Counted from the stretch's first letter, positions 51,169 through 60,730 are shown. The stretch is DNA of 64,000 nt from Staphylococcus simiae (GCF_017357005.1 NZ_CP071589.1:496001-560000), one strand, 5' to 3'. Program-made: numbers and translations. The notes: generated by a model not told the origin, from the sequence alone.

Positions 51169-51834
51169 TTAAGATTTAAAGTGATATGTCCAAAATGGCT
51201 CTACAGATAAGAAACTATGCTGTTGTCCGTTAAATTCTGGACTTGCTAATTGTTTTAAGAATGTTCCAGTTTGTGACGCATGAGCTTCAAAAGCCTTAAT
51301 TTTCATATCTTTATATTGTGAAATATCATTTTGAATATCTGGTTCACCTAAGTGTTCAGCGGCATCATTACTAAATGCAACAAGTGTCAATCTTGGACGT
51401 TCTTCTTGTGGCATACGTTCTACAGTACGTATAACTGCATCAGCTGTTGCTTCATGATCAGGATGAACGGCATAACCAGGATAAAATGAAATGATTAATG
51501 ATGGATTAGTCTCTTCAATTAAAGATTTTACCATATTATCTATATAGTCATGTGGTTCGAATTCAACAGTTTTATCTCGCATACCCATTTTTCTTAGGTC
51601 AGTTATACCTATAACTTTGCATGCATCCTCAAGTTCTTTTTCGCGAACTTCAGGTAATGACTCACGCGTAGCAAAAGGTGGATTTCCTAAATTTCTTCCC
51701 ATTTGTCCAAGTGTTAGGCAAGCGTAAGTCACAGGGACACCTTGATTAATATAGTTTGCAATTGTACCTGCAGATGAGAAGGTTTCATCATCAGGATGTG
51801 GGAAAATTACTAATACATGTCTTTCTTCAGTCAT
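51169..51834 (-). CDS. bshB2: Bacillithiol deacetylase BshB2
   Basis: A 221-residue LmbE/PIG-L zinc deacetylase. The zinc motif HPDDE is near residue 13 (FPHPDDETFSSAG), with HPDHEAT further on. BshB enzymes deacetylate GlcNAc-malate in bacillithiol synthesis, and BshB2 also acts on bacillithiol conjugates. I chose the ATG at 51834 (MTEERHVLVIF) after GGAGGCA; a longer frame to 51870 overlaps yojF. Cotranscribed with yojF upstream (13-bp gap). Confidence 0.9.
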   Translation of the reverse strand: MTEERHVLVIFPHPDDETFSSAGTIANYINQGVPVTYACLTLGQMGRNLGNPPFATRESLPEVREKELEDACKVIGITDLRKMGMRDKTVEFEPHDYIDNMVKSLIEETNPSLIISFYPGYAVHPDHEATADAVIRTVERMPQEERPRLTLVAFSNDAAEHLGEPDIQNDISQYKDMKIKAFEAHASQTGTFLKQLASPEFNGQQHSFLSVEPFWTYHFKS

Positions 51835-51847
51835 GTTGATGCCTCCT

Positions 51848-52216
51848 CTATAAATTGAATGGTCGTTCACTGATTTCTAATGTTGCAGCAAGTTGACCTT
51901 CATAATTGAATCCTGCAATTAAAAATTCATTGTTATGATTTACTTCATAATGTGTTAGGCCTTGAACATATACCCAGCCACCATTAGTTAGTTTAAGGCC
52001 GATACGATAGGGGTCTTTATTACCACCTTTTAATTGTGCATGTTCAAATGTCACTTGAATATTTCTTAAAAAAGTTCCGGCATTAAAAACACGTTGGTCA
52101 AAATGATTAGCATATGCACCATTTGTTGTTTCAACATGAAGATAAACTGGTTTATTTTCATAAGAAGTTAATAAATTTAACACTTCTTGTTCTTGTATTG
52201 GTTCCAACACGTTCAC
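51848..52216 (-). CDS. YojF-family conserved protein
   Basis: A 122-residue protein of the DUF1806/YojF family, found next to bshB2 in Bacillus and Staphylococcus. It looks like a compact beta-rich domain (KPVYLHVETTNGAYAN, FLRNIQVTFEHAQLKG, RIGLKLTNGGWVYVQGLTHYE). There are no membrane segments or catalytic motifs that I recognise. First gene of the operon; function unknown, possibly thiol- or folate-related by association. Confidence 0.8.
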   Translation of the reverse strand: MNVLEPIQEQEVLNLLTSYENKPVYLHVETTNGAYANHFDQRVFNAGTFLRNIQVTFEHAQLKGGNKDPYRIGLKLTNGGWVYVQGLTHYEVNHNNEFLIAGFNYEGQLAATLEISERPFNL

Positions 52217-52478
52217 TCCTTACACCTTCAATGTGTTTATCTATCTATTTTACTAAAAAGTATTCAATAATTGTACACGATTGCTCATATATTTAGAAAA
52301 TAATTTAAATGAAACAATTATTTTTTTAGTAGTAGCTACTATGTATACTTTGAATAACGATAAACAACTTAGCATAAAAGCTAAAAACGTGTTTAATCAA
52401 ATTTTTGATGATATATTGTTGTAGTATGAATAAACGTTAAAAATAGTATTATAGGATTGTTGTTTGGGAGGCAATTAA

Positions 52479-53228
52479 ATGAAAGTAATTAATATGGGAA
52501 CGAAAGCACAAGCATCATTTTATGTAGCTTGTGAATTATATAAAGAAATGGCATTCAAAGCTAAATGCAATCTCGGTTTAGCTACTGGTGGTACAATGAC
52601 AGATTTATATCAACAACTGTCACAATTATTAAATGATAATCACTTAAATGTTAATCACGTTACAACATTTAATTTAGATGAATATATTGGTTTAGCTAAA
52701 GATCATAATCAAAGTTATCACTATTATATGAATAAAGTTCTATTTGAAAATTATCCTCACTTTAAGGAAGAACAAATTTTTATTCCTAATGGTGTTGCAC
52801 AAAATGAACAACGAGAAGCCAAGCAATATGAACAATTATTAAAGCAAAGTGGTCCTAGAGATATACAAATTTTAGGTATTGGTGAAAATGGACATATTGG
52901 TTTTAATGAACCTGGCACTGCTTTTGATAGTCAAACAGGTATAGTTAATTTGTCTAAAAGTACCATCGAAGCAAATAGTCGATATTTTGACCATCCAGAT
53001 GATGTGCCTAGACAAGCAATTTCAATGGGTTTATCTTCAATTTTACAAGCTAAAAGAATCATATTATTAGCATTTGGTGCTAAGAAAAAACAAGCTATTA
53101 GCAATATGTTGAACTTAGATCCAACAACTGATGTGCCAGCAACTATTTTGCAAACACATCCTAATGTTGAAATTTATTTAGATACAGAGGCTACACCAGA
53201 CCATTTGTTAAATAAGACAGTAAAGTAA
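52479..53228 (+). CDS. nagB: Glucosamine-6-phosphate deaminase
   Basis: A 249-residue isomerase/deaminase that converts glucosamine 6-phosphate to fructose 6-phosphate and ammonia. LGLATGGTMTDLYQQL binds phosphate, FNLDEYIGL carries the catalytic Asp, and LGIGENGHIGFNEPG has the active-site His and Glu. Start ATG after GGGAGGC. It stands alone; hxlAB follows 87 bp later. Product feeds glycolysis next to the HxlA/HxlB reactions. Confidence 0.94.
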   Translation: MKVINMGTKAQASFYVACELYKEMAFKAKCNLGLATGGTMTDLYQQLSQLLNDNHLNVNHVTTFNLDEYIGLAKDHNQSYHYYMNKVLFENYPHFKEEQIFIPNGVAQNEQREAKQYEQLLKQSGPRDIQILGIGENGHIGFNEPGTAFDSQTGIVNLSKSTIEANSRYFDHPDDVPRQAISMGLSSILQAKRIILLAFGAKKKQAISNMLNLDPTTDVPATILQTHPNVEIYLDTEATPDHLLNKTVK

Positions 53229-53315
53229 TTTAAAAGCATCATGTTTAATGAAGAAACGTCTCGGGAATGAGTGTTATTAGTAAGAAAAACGCTTTTCTGG
53301 AAGGATGATTTTTTC

Positions 53316-53948
53316 ATGGAACTACAATTAGCAATTGACTTATTAAATAAAGAACAAGCAGCAGAGCTTGCAAACAAAGTAAAAGATTATGTAGATATAG
53401 TGGAAATTGGTACGCCAATTATTTATAACGAAGGTTTACCAGCTGTTAAACATATGGCTGATAATATTAATGACGTTAAAGTATTAGCTGATATGAAAAT
53501 TATGGATGCAGCTGATTATGAAGTGAGCCAAGCAGTCAAATTTGGTGCAGACGTTGTTACAATCTTAGGTGTTGCTGAAGATGCTTCAATTAAAGCAGCT
53601 ATCGAAGAAGCACATAAAAATAATAAACAATTACTTGTAGATATGATTGCAGTTCAAGATTTAGAAACACGCGCAAAACAATTAGACGAACTTGGTGCCG
53701 ATTATATTTCAGTACACACTGGTTATGATCTACAAGCTGAAGGAGAAACACCTTTAGAAAGTTTACGTACTGTTAAATCAGTAATTAAAAATTCTAAAGT
53801 TGCAGTAGCAGGTGGTATTAAACCAGATACGATTAAAGAAATTGTAGCCGAAGAACCTGACTTAGTCATTGTCGGTGGTGGCATTGCAAACGCTGATGAT
53901 CCAGTTGCAGCTGCAAAACTATGTCGTGACGCAGTAGATGGTAAATAA
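53316..53948 (+). CDS. hxlA: 3-hexulose-6-phosphate synthase
   Basis: A 210-residue (beta/alpha)8 enzyme that condenses formaldehyde with ribulose 5-phosphate. LAIDLLNKEQA at the start, VLADMKIMDA (Asp/Lys catalytic pair) and VAGGIKPDTI (phosphate binding) are typical. I chose ATG 53316 after GGAAGGATG; the frame to 53271 reads unrelated residues. Forms the ribulose-monophosphate formaldehyde-detoxification pair with hxlB, 1 bp downstream. Confidence 0.93.
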   Translation: MELQLAIDLLNKEQAAELANKVKDYVDIVEIGTPIIYNEGLPAVKHMADNINDVKVLADMKIMDAADYEVSQAVKFGADVVTILGVAEDASIKAAIEEAHKNNKQLLVDMIAVQDLETRAKQLDELGADYISVHTGYDLQAEGETPLESLRTVKSVIKNSKVAVAGGIKPDTIKEIVAEEPDLVIVGGGIANADDPVAAAKLCRDAVDGK

Positions 53949-53949
53949 T

Positions 53950-54498
53950 ATGCCACAATACAATAATTACCGTTTAATTCTGACAGAATTGGAACATACG
54001 TTAGAGCAAGTTAGTGATTTACAATTTAAAGAATTTGCTGATCAAATTGTTACAGCGAATCGTATTTTTGTAGCAGGTAAAGGTCGTTCAGGATTTGTTG
54101 CTAACAGTTTTGCCATGCGTTTGAATCAACTTGGTAAAAAGGCATATGTTGTTGGAGAGTCAACAACACCTTCAATTCATGACAATGACTTATTTTTAGT
54201 AATTTCGGGTTCGGGTTCTACAGAACATTTGCGCTTATTAGTAGAAAAAGCTAAATCACTAAAAGCACAAGTTGTCCTGTTAACTACGAATCTAGATTCA
54301 CCCATTGGTAGTATGGTAGATAGCGCAATAGAACTACCAGCAGGTACAAAATACGAGGCAGAAGGTTCAAAACAGCCACTAGGAAGTTTATTCGAACAAG
54401 CTTCACAACTATTTTTAGATAGTGTTGTTATTGGATTAATGTCAGCACTTAAAATAGATGAAACAACAATGCAACAAAATCATGCCAATTTAGAATAA
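53950..54498 (+). CDS. hxlB: 6-phospho-3-hexuloisomerase
   Basis: A 182-residue SIS-domain isomerase that turns hexulose 6-phosphate into fructose 6-phosphate. VAGKGRSGFVANSFAMRL and ISGSGSTEHLRLL are the sugar-phosphate-binding loops, and the active-site EAEGSKQPLGSLFEQ motif lies in the C-terminal part. ATG 53950 comes just after the hxlA stop, indicating coupled translation. Confidence 0.93.
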   Translation: MPQYNNYRLILTELEHTLEQVSDLQFKEFADQIVTANRIFVAGKGRSGFVANSFAMRLNQLGKKAYVVGESTTPSIHDNDLFLVISGSGSTEHLRLLVEKAKSLKAQVVLLTTNLDSPIGSMVDSAIELPAGTKYEAEGSKQPLGSLFEQASQLFLDSVVIGLMSALKIDETTMQQNHANLE

Positions 54499-54577
54499 TA
54501 AGTGCTCTATTTTTTAGTCTGATAAATAAAGAATAATTATATAGCACTGTAATTTGAGAGAAGTGAATAAATAAGAG

Positions 54578-54618
54578 TATCGTTAATTTCAATATAGAGA
54601 AATTAACGATATTTTTTT
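54578..54618 (+). terminator. hxlAB terminator
   Basis: TATCGTTAATTTC pairs with GAAATTAACGATA, then seven T. Confidence 0.85.
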
Positions 54619-54676
54619 ATAAAAATTTAATAATATAGTATGATAAAGTTAATGAAACGAAAGAGGTGTTGAGTAA

Positions 54677-55327
54677 GTGAAATTTGATAATTTCATCTTT
54701 GACTTTGATGGTACATTAGCAGATACGAAAAAATGTGGAGAAATAGCTACACAAAAAGCCTTTGAGGATATGAATTTAAAAGTTCCTGATGCAACAGAAA
54801 TAACTTATTATATGGGAATCCCAATTGAAGAATCCTTCATAAAGATGGCACATCGTAGTTTAAGTAATGAAGAATTAAATCAATTAATGACGGTTTTCCG
54901 ACAAAAATATAAAGATCTTGAACAACATTATATATACGAATTTGCTGGAATCACTGAAGCACTTACATCATTATGTCATAAACATAAAAAGATATTTGTA
55001 GTATCTAGTAAAAAAAGTGAAGTATTAGAAAGAAACTTATCTGCAATAGGCGTGCAACATTTAATAACAGAAGCTATTGGATCTGACCAAGTGACAAACT
55101 ATAAACCAGATCCAGAAGGTTTAAATCATATTGTTCAGACATATAATTTGATAAATTGTCATACAATATACATAGGAGATACTATTTTTGATATAAAAAT
55201 GGCTCAAAATGCAGGTATTAGTTCTGCTGCTGTTACTTGGGGTTCTCACCAAGCAAAGGATTTACTACATGCCAATCCAGATTATATTATTAATGACCCT
55301 TCAGAAATTATCACAGTGTTATCGTAA
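54677..55327 (+). CDS. HAD-superfamily phosphatase, PGMB/phosphoglycolate type
   Basis: A 216-residue HAD hydrolase. DFDGTLADT near residue 10 holds the nucleophile Asp, VSSKKSEVL is motif II, GDTIFDIKMA is motif IV, and the helical cap lies between. GTG start at 54677, 6 nt after AAAGAGGTG. Located between hxlB and proP as in S. aureus; substrate unknown. Confidence 0.85.
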   Translation: MKFDNFIFDFDGTLADTKKCGEIATQKAFEDMNLKVPDATEITYYMGIPIEESFIKMAHRSLSNEELNQLMTVFRQKYKDLEQHYIYEFAGITEALTSLCHKHKKIFVVSSKKSEVLERNLSAIGVQHLITEAIGSDQVTNYKPDPEGLNHIVQTYNLINCHTIYIGDTIFDIKMAQNAGISSAAVTWGSHQAKDLLHANPDYIINDPSEIITVLS

Positions 55328-55590
55328 ATGAAGCCTATATTACAATGGAAGAAATTAAGATTAATCATTACTTAAAACTAGCTAGATAAACATTGTGAAA
55401 TAAATATCTATACATTTTTGCGAATATTAAATCAAAATATTTTAATGATGTAAAATGTTAAACTACTAAAATGCCAATGATTAATCATGTTAAATGACAT
55501 GAATAATAGTATGATAAATAATCATGTAAATATTCAGAAAGTTGATAGTATTGCACGTTTAAGTTTTGATAGCTTATTATATGCTATTTA

Positions 55591-55640
55591 AAGTGATAGC
55601 TTTTATCTATAATGAGATAAGGGCTATCACTTATTTTTAA
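55591..55640 (+). terminator. Strong hairpin in the HAD-proP gap
   Basis: AAGTGATAGC...TTATCT pairs with AGATAAGGGCTATCACTT, followed by ATTTTTAA. It is 264 bp from the HAD stop, far for a simple terminator. The remaining 551 bp of the gap show no gene that I can support (a 64-codon AT-rich frame at 55640 has no plausible start site). Confidence 0.6.
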
Positions 55641-55878
55641 TGCTAAAAATATTTGAGGAAAATAATTGTATGCACTTACTATTCATGTTAAAAATTTCTT
55701 TCTGTTGTTTCAATACTTGTAAAAAGGGTATAAATTTCCATGAATTAATAATTGAAGACCGAAGTTTTTATCGAAAAATAATTTTGTATTTTTATAAAAA
55801 ATGCACTTTTTATAAATTTGACAAAATTAATTAACTCCGTATAATTATAAAACATACCAAGAGGGAGTGTACAAATTC

Positions 55879-57278
55879 ATGGATTTTAACAAAAATAATA
55901 TCAACATGGTGGATGCACAAAAAGCAAAAAAAACTGTAATTGCTACCGGTATTGGTAATGCAATGGAATGGTTTGATTTTGGTGTGTACGCATATACAAC
56001 TGCTTATATTGGAGCGAATTTCTTTTCTCCAGTTGAAAGTACACAGATTCAACAAATCTTAACATTCGCTGCATTGGCAATTGCTTTTTATTAAGACCTA
56101 TTGGTGGTATCTTCTTCGGTATCATCGGTGATAAATATGGTCGTAAGGTTGTATTAACATCAACGATTATTTTGATGGCATTTTCAACATTAACTATTGG
56201 CTTATTACCTAGTTATGATCAAATAGGATTATGGGCGCCAATACTATTATTACTAGCAAGGGTGTTACAAGGATTTTCAACCGGTGGAGAATATGCTGGT
56301 GCTATGACTTATGTAGCTGAATCATCCCCAGATAAAAAGCGTAATAGTTTAGGTAGTGGCCTAGAAATAGGTACATTATCAGGTTATATTGCAGCATCAA
56401 TTATGATTGCTTTATTAACATTCTTTTTATCTGATGAACAAATGGCTAGCTTTGGTTGGAGAATTCCGTTCTTATTAGGTTTATTCTTAGGATTATTTGG
56501 TTTATATTTAAGACGTAAACTTGAAGAATCTCCAGTGTTTGAGAATGATGTAGCAGAACAACCAGAACGAGATGATATTGGTTTCTTCTCAATAATTAGA
56601 TTCTATTACAAAGATATATTTGTATGTTTTATAGCAGTAGTATTCTTTAATGTAACCAACTATATGGTAACAGCATACTTACCAACTTATTTAGAACAAG
56701 TTATTAAATTAGATGGTACAACAACAAGTGTGTTAATTACTTGTGTCATGGCTGTTATGATTCCATTGGCATTAATGTTCGGTAAATTAGCGGATAAAAT
56801 TGGTGAGAAAAAAGTATTCTTAATTGGTACTGGTGGCTTAACAATCTTTAGTGTAATTGCATTTTCAATGTTACATTCACAATCATTTATCGTTATTATT
56901 ATTGGTATATTCATTCTAGGCTTCTTCTTATCAACATATGAAGCAACAATGCCTGGATCATTACCAACAATGTTTTATAGCCATATTAGATATAGAACAT
57001 TATCTGTAACATTTAATGTATCTGTATCAATTTTCGGTGGGACAACACCATTAGTTGCATCATGGTTAGTAGCTGAAACAGGAAACCCATTATCACCAGC
57101 TTATTATTTAGCTGCAATTAGTTTAATTGGTTTCTTAGTGATTGCTTTCTTACACATAAGTACAGCTGGTAAGTCTCTTAAAGGTTCATATCCAAACGTA
57201 GATAATGAACAAGACAGAGAATATTATGCTAATCATACAAAAGAAGCTTTATGGTGGGTTAAAGAACATAAAGGTTAA
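55879..57278 (+). pseudogene. proP: ProP-like MFS transporter, one-base frameshift
   Basis: The start ATG 55879 ([18 protein letters not shown]) follows GAGGGAG. The frame stops at 56094 (...AALAIAFY), and the rest is open from about 56090 to 57278. Adding one T to the five-T run at 56085-56089 reads [20 protein letters not shown] without interruption, giving 466 residues and 12 membrane segments, the usual ProP size. The [10 protein letters not shown] loop is the MFS signature. ProP imports proline and betaine for osmoprotection. As read, only an N-terminal stub would be made. Confidence 0.85.
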
Positions 57279-57289
57279 TATTTGGAAAA

Positions 57290-57345
57290 GTTTAACTCCT
57301 TGTAATGAGCACATAAAGTGTTTATTATGAGGAGTTCTTTTTATA
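57290..57345 (+). terminator. proP terminator
   Basis: AACTCCTTGTAATGAGCAC and GTGTTTATTATGAGGAGTT pair with small bulges, then CTTTTTATATC. Confidence 0.8.
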
Positions 57346-57392
57346 TCTTCTAATTTAATTAAACTGGTTGTTGTGCTTATATCATATACAGG

Positions 57393-57420
57393 TTGAAAAA
57401 AGTGAAAAAATACCTATGTA
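57393..57420 (+). promoter_or_regulatory. Candidate promoter for the tandem-repeat RNA
   Basis: TTGAAA (57393-57398), a 16-bp spacer and TATGTA (57415-57420), about 24 bp before the first repeat unit. Weak but correctly placed. Confidence 0.35.
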
Positions 57421-57427
57421 TGCCTAA

Positions 57428-57727
57428 GCTTTCTTAAGTAGTAACGACGAAATAGAGGAGCGCATGCTCGAAGTGCATGCATAAAAGCCCCTAGACAATC
57501 AGAGATTGTCACGACGAAATAGAGGAACACATGCCTCGAGAGCATGCATAAAAGCCCCTAGACAATCAGAGATTGTCACGACGAAATATAGGAACGCATG
57601 CCCAAAGTTCATGCATAAAAGCCCCTAGACAATCAGAGATTGTCACGACGAAAATAGAGGAACACATGCCTCGAGAGCATGCATAAAAGCCCCTAGACAA
57701 TCAGAGATTGTAGGGGCTTTAAAAGGG
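57428..57727 (+). ncRNA. Candidate modular small RNA: four 67-bp tandem repeats plus terminator
   Basis: Units at 57444-57510, 57511-57577, 57578-57644 and 57645-57711, each exactly 67 bp. Each unit has the order ACGACGAAATA...GGA, a short CATGC/GCATG hairpin, AAAAGCCCCTAG, then ACAATC-AGA-GATTGT. In the last unit the 3' end continues into AGGGGCTTT, so AAAGCCCCTA now pairs with it and makes an intrinsic terminator. In units 1-3 the AAAGCCCCTA stretch stays unpaired. No start-codon-led frame spans the array. Not a known family to me. Confidence 0.6.
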
Positions 57728-57858
57728 GGACTTAAAACTATATTCAAGCTTTTGAAAAACTTAAACGGTTTTGTTACTTAAATGTTAGGATGTAAATATG
57801 TTTAGAGTGTTTGTCCAACGCAATTAATATTGAACCTCTTATCTTCAATATTAATCAG

Positions 57859-57934
57859 TATAGAGAAACTTCGTTTTAAACTTAAGATTATCATTTTAAG
57901 TTTAAATGTAGCGAATAGGGTTTGTTTCTCTATA
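57859..57934. repeat. Nested inverted repeats in a gene-poor stretch
   Basis: TATAGAGAAAC (57859-57869) and GTTTCTCTATA (57924-57934) are perfect outer arms; inside, TTTAAACTTAA (57875-57885) pairs with TTAAGTTTAAA (57896-57906). It could be an IS or MITE remnant or a large hairpin. Confidence 0.55.
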
Positions 57935-58134
57935 TACACATCATAACGTTATTTATAGATGAATACATGGTACTTCAGTATCAACTTTAACTCAGACGAA
58001 AGTTTGAGGTTGATAGTACAAATGCAGTGGAAGATTATATAAATTTAGTAGAAGATAATAATATAATTTATAAATATGTCCTGACAGGATATATGGTATG
58101 CCCATAAGTCCCACTTTAATATAATGTTAATTAG

Positions 58135-58266
58135 ATAAACAATCATATTAATGATCTTAATCCAATTGCACTTGGCAAAAGTATTGAAACAAAAGTTATT
58201 TCAAAAAATATCATTCAAATTGTCAATAACGCAAAAGTAGTTAAAACACATATTAGTAAAGAGTAA
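58135..58266 (+). pseudogene. Startless open stretch, possible gene remnant
   Basis: About 43 codons end at TAA 58264 (LNPIALGKSIETKV... then NNAKVVKTHISKE) with no start codon or ribosome-binding site. It reads like the C-terminus of a decayed protein I cannot identify. S. aureus keeps vraABC-type genes between proP and pdxK, and this region could be what remains after their loss, though I see no specific match. The rest of 57728-58342 shows nothing else I can name. Confidence 0.3.
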
Positions 58267-58276
58267 ATCCTAATGT

Positions 58277-58322
58277 AAAAAAGCTAACTGTTATAATAAA
58301 TTTACAACAGCTAGCTTATATT
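58277..58322 (-). terminator. pdxK terminator
   Basis: On the minus strand AAGCTAGCTGTTGTAA pairs with TTATAACAGTTAGCTTTTTT. Confidence 0.8.
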
Positions 58323-58342
58323 TGTGTAATCACAGTATATGT

Positions 58343-59173
58343 TTACACTTCTGTTACTTCTACATCTATATGCTCAATACGATTATATGCACCGTGATCT
58401 ACAGGTCCAACAAAATCATTCATTTTCCAACCATTTTTAATAGCTGAAGCTACAAAAGCTTTAGCAGCGATAACTGCTTCTTTTGGAGATTTGCCATTTG
58501 CTAAATATGCAGTTGTTGCTGCGGCAAATGTACAACCTGCACCATGATTATAGCTTTGTTGGAACATATCTGTAGTTAATTGATAAAATTTATCTCCATC
58601 AAAGTATAAATCATATGATTTATCTTGATCTAATGCTTTACCACCTTTAATTACAACGTGTTGGGCACCTTCATCATAAATGATTTTAGCTGCTTTTTTC
58701 ATATCTTCAATAGATGTTAATTTACCTAAACCTGATAGTTGACCAGCCTCAAATAAATTAGGCGTAACAACAGTTGCTTTTGGTAATAAATAGTTAATCA
58801 TTGCATCAGTATTTCCTGGGTTAAGTACTTCATCTTCACCTTTACAAACCATAACAGGATCAACAACAAAGTAATGTGCACCTGATTCAACAAATACTTC
58901 ACCAGCACGTTTGATAATTTCTTCAGTTCCTAACATACCAGTTTTAATTGCATCAGGTCCAATAGAAATAGCAGTTGCAAGTTGCTTATTTAATAAGTCC
59001 ATTGGTAAAGGTGTAACATCATGGGACCATGTATCTTTGTCCATTGTTACTACAGCTGTTAAAGCGACCATGCCGTAAGTATCTAACTCTTGAAATGTTT
59101 TTAAATCAGCTTGCATGCCGGCACCAGCGCTTGTATCTGAACCAGCAATTGTTAATACTTTTTTCAAAGCCAT
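58343..59173 (-). CDS. pdxK: Pyridoxal/hydroxymethylpyrimidine kinase
   Basis: A 276-residue ribokinase-fold kinase of the ThiD/PdxK group, phosphorylating pyridoxal/pyridoxine and possibly hydroxymethylpyrimidine. TIAGSDTSAGAGMQADLKT is the substrate loop, VVDPVMVCKGEDEV the middle motif, and YNHGAGCTFAAATTAYLA includes the anion-hole GAGC with the catalytic Cys found in the staphylococcal pyridoxal kinase. Start ATG after GGGAGTG. It is the only minus-strand gene in this part and is monocistronic. Confidence 0.88.
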   Translation of the reverse strand: MALKKVLTIAGSDTSAGAGMQADLKTFQELDTYGMVALTAVVTMDKDTWSHDVTPLPMDLLNKQLATAISIGPDAIKTGMLGTEEIIKRAGEVFVESGAHYFVVDPVMVCKGEDEVLNPGNTDAMINYLLPKATVVTPNLFEAGQLSGLGKLTSIEDMKKAAKIIYDEGAQHVVIKGGKALDQDKSYDLYFDGDKFYQLTTDMFQQSYNHGAGCTFAAATTAYLANGKSPKEAVIAAKAFVASAIKNGWKMNDFVGPVDHGAYNRIEHIDVEVTEV

Positions 59174-59330
59174 GTAGACTCACTCCCAAATAATAATTTT
59201 AATTGCTTATATCATATCACGTTTAGCATTTTAGAAAAATATAAATGCTAGTTAATCTATATATTTAGTATCCTTATTAAAATCATTTACGTAAATAGAG
59301 TTAGATAGGTAAAAAGTCAAAATGAACAAA

Positions 59331-59604
59331 GAGCCTGGGACAAAACGTATTTTACACTTAAATTTAAGCATTTGGCAGTAACTGTCTGGTTTTCAAAGCG
59401 TTGATAAATCACCATTTTAAAAAACTAGTCAGTCTTGCTGGGGTGGGAGGGACTCGTCATAGAAAAATTTTATAAAGGATTACAGTTGACACTATTAGTG
59501 CAACTGCATAAGAACTAGTAAAGATTGTAAATCTAACTAGTTCTAAATATGCAAGACGGCATCTACGAAATAAATTTTATATAAAATTTATTTCTGTCCC
59601 ACTC
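59331..59604. repeat. Modular intergenic repeat, copy E (long form)
   Basis: Begins GAGCCTGGGACAAAA and ends TTTCTGTCCCACTC, with all shared blocks plus a central module that here contains GACTCGTCATAGAAAAATTT and ATGCAAGACGGCATCTACG. Same orientation as copies A and D. It fills half of the 545-bp pdxK-ung gap. Confidence 0.75.
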
Positions 59605-59718
59605 CCATAGATATTGTCAATATTATTGTCATAATTATATTTTCTACTTCATAACCTGTCATTTTACATACAACATTACTTCAGCAATGTGTTAAAATAT
59701 GTTCTGAGGTGAACATGA

Positions 59719-60399
59719 ATGGAATGGTCTCAAGTATTTCATGAAATAACATCACGACACGATTTTAAGGACATGCACGATTTTCTTGAACAACAATATA
59801 CAACTGAAATTGTCTATCCAGAGAGAAAAAATATATATCAAGCTTTCGATTTGACTCCGTTTGAAGATGTTAAAGTAGTTATATTGGGGCAAGACCCTTA
59901 TCATGGTCCAAATCAGGCACATGGCTTAGCTTTTTCAGTGCAACCGAATGCGAAATTTCCACCATCATTACGTAATATGTATAAAGAATTAGCTGATGAT
60001 ATTGGTTGTATTAGACAGTCACCGCATCTTCAAGATTGGGCTAAAGAAGGTGTGTTATTACTTAACACAGTGTTAACTGTTAGAAAAGGTGAGGCACATT
60101 CGCATCGAAATATAGGATGGGAAATCTTCACAGATGAAGTGATTCAAGCGGTATCGAATTATCATGAGCATATTGTTTTTATTTTATGGGGAAAACCAGC
60201 GCAACAGAAGATTCAATTAATTGATACAACAAAACATTATATCATTAAGTCAGTACATCCGAGTCCTTTATCAGCTTACAGAGGTTTCTTTGGTTCAAAA
60301 CCATATTCAAAAGCAAATGACTATTTAATATCAGTAGGCAAGACACCTGTCAATTGGTGCGAAAATGAAAGTGCAGGTGAAGAGAATGGATCAAGATAA
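59719..60399 (+). CDS. ung: Uracil-DNA glycosylase
   Basis: A 226-residue family 1 UDG that removes uracil from [21 protein letters not shown] holds the catalytic Asp and water-activating loop, LLNTVLTV is the uracil-binding motif, and [11 protein letters not shown] is the minor-groove intercalation loop with the catalytic His. ATG 59719 after GAGGTGAAC. It overlaps the next gene by 14 bp, so the two are translationally coupled. Confidence 0.96.
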   Translation: MEWSQVFHEITSRHDFKDMHDFLEQQYTTEIVYPERKNIYQAFDLTPFEDVKVVILGQDPYHGPNQAHGLAFSVQPNAKFPPSLRNMYKELADDIGCIRQSPHLQDWAKEGVLLLNTVLTVRKGEAHSHRNIGWEIFTDEVIQAVSNYHEHIVFILWGKPAQQKIQLIDTTKHYIIKSVHPSPLSAYRGFFGSKPYSKANDYLISVGKTPVNWCENESAGEENGSR

Positions 60400-60730
60400 A
60401 ATTGTTAGTCTTATAGAACAAGAATTAGTACAAGCTGACCAAGCAAGTAATCATCATGACTTTGAAAAACATATGTATGCTATTCATACATTAACTTCAA
60501 TCTTTGTGACATCAGATAATGCTAAACAAAATTCAGGAAGTGTTGTTAGCCGAAGTAAAAATCAAGTAGCAGAAACAGTACAATATCAAGATATATCAGC
60601 AGCAGAAATTAAAGCTATGGGTGGTACTGTTCCATCCAATTATTCAACAACTAGTAAGTCAAACAATCAGAGTAATTTAATGATTACTGATGATGAAATA
60701 GGCAATGGAGAATCTATTTTTGATTTTTAA
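60386..60730 (+). CDS. YwdI-like conserved protein (DUF5327)
   Basis: A 114-residue hydrophilic protein: an N-terminal helical part ([20 protein letters not shown]) that resembles YwdI of B. subtilis, then a Ser/Asn-rich tail. YwdI is also encoded beside ung and a DUF423 gene. I chose ATG 60386 because AGGTGAAGAG precedes it. Function unknown; the conserved order with ung suggests cotranscription. Confidence 0.75.
   Translation: MDQDKIVSLIEQELVQADQASNHHDFEKHMYAIHTLTSIFVTSDNAKQNSGSVVSRSKNQVAETVQYQDISAAEIKAMGGTVPSNYSTTSKSNNQSNLMITDDEIGNGESIFDF

Noticed and set aside
52217-52300. Zur operator before yojF-bshB2-folE2
   Set aside because: No inverted TCGTAATNATTACGA-like sequence; the region is ordinary AT-rich DNA.
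55640-55834. 64-residue frame between the HAD gene and proP
   Set aside because: Very AT-rich, no ribosome-binding site, starts in the tail of a hairpin, and the translation resembles nothing I know.
57444-57711. CRISPR array
   Set aside because: The whole 67-bp unit repeats, with no unique spacers between short repeats, no cas genes nearby, and the array ends in a terminator.
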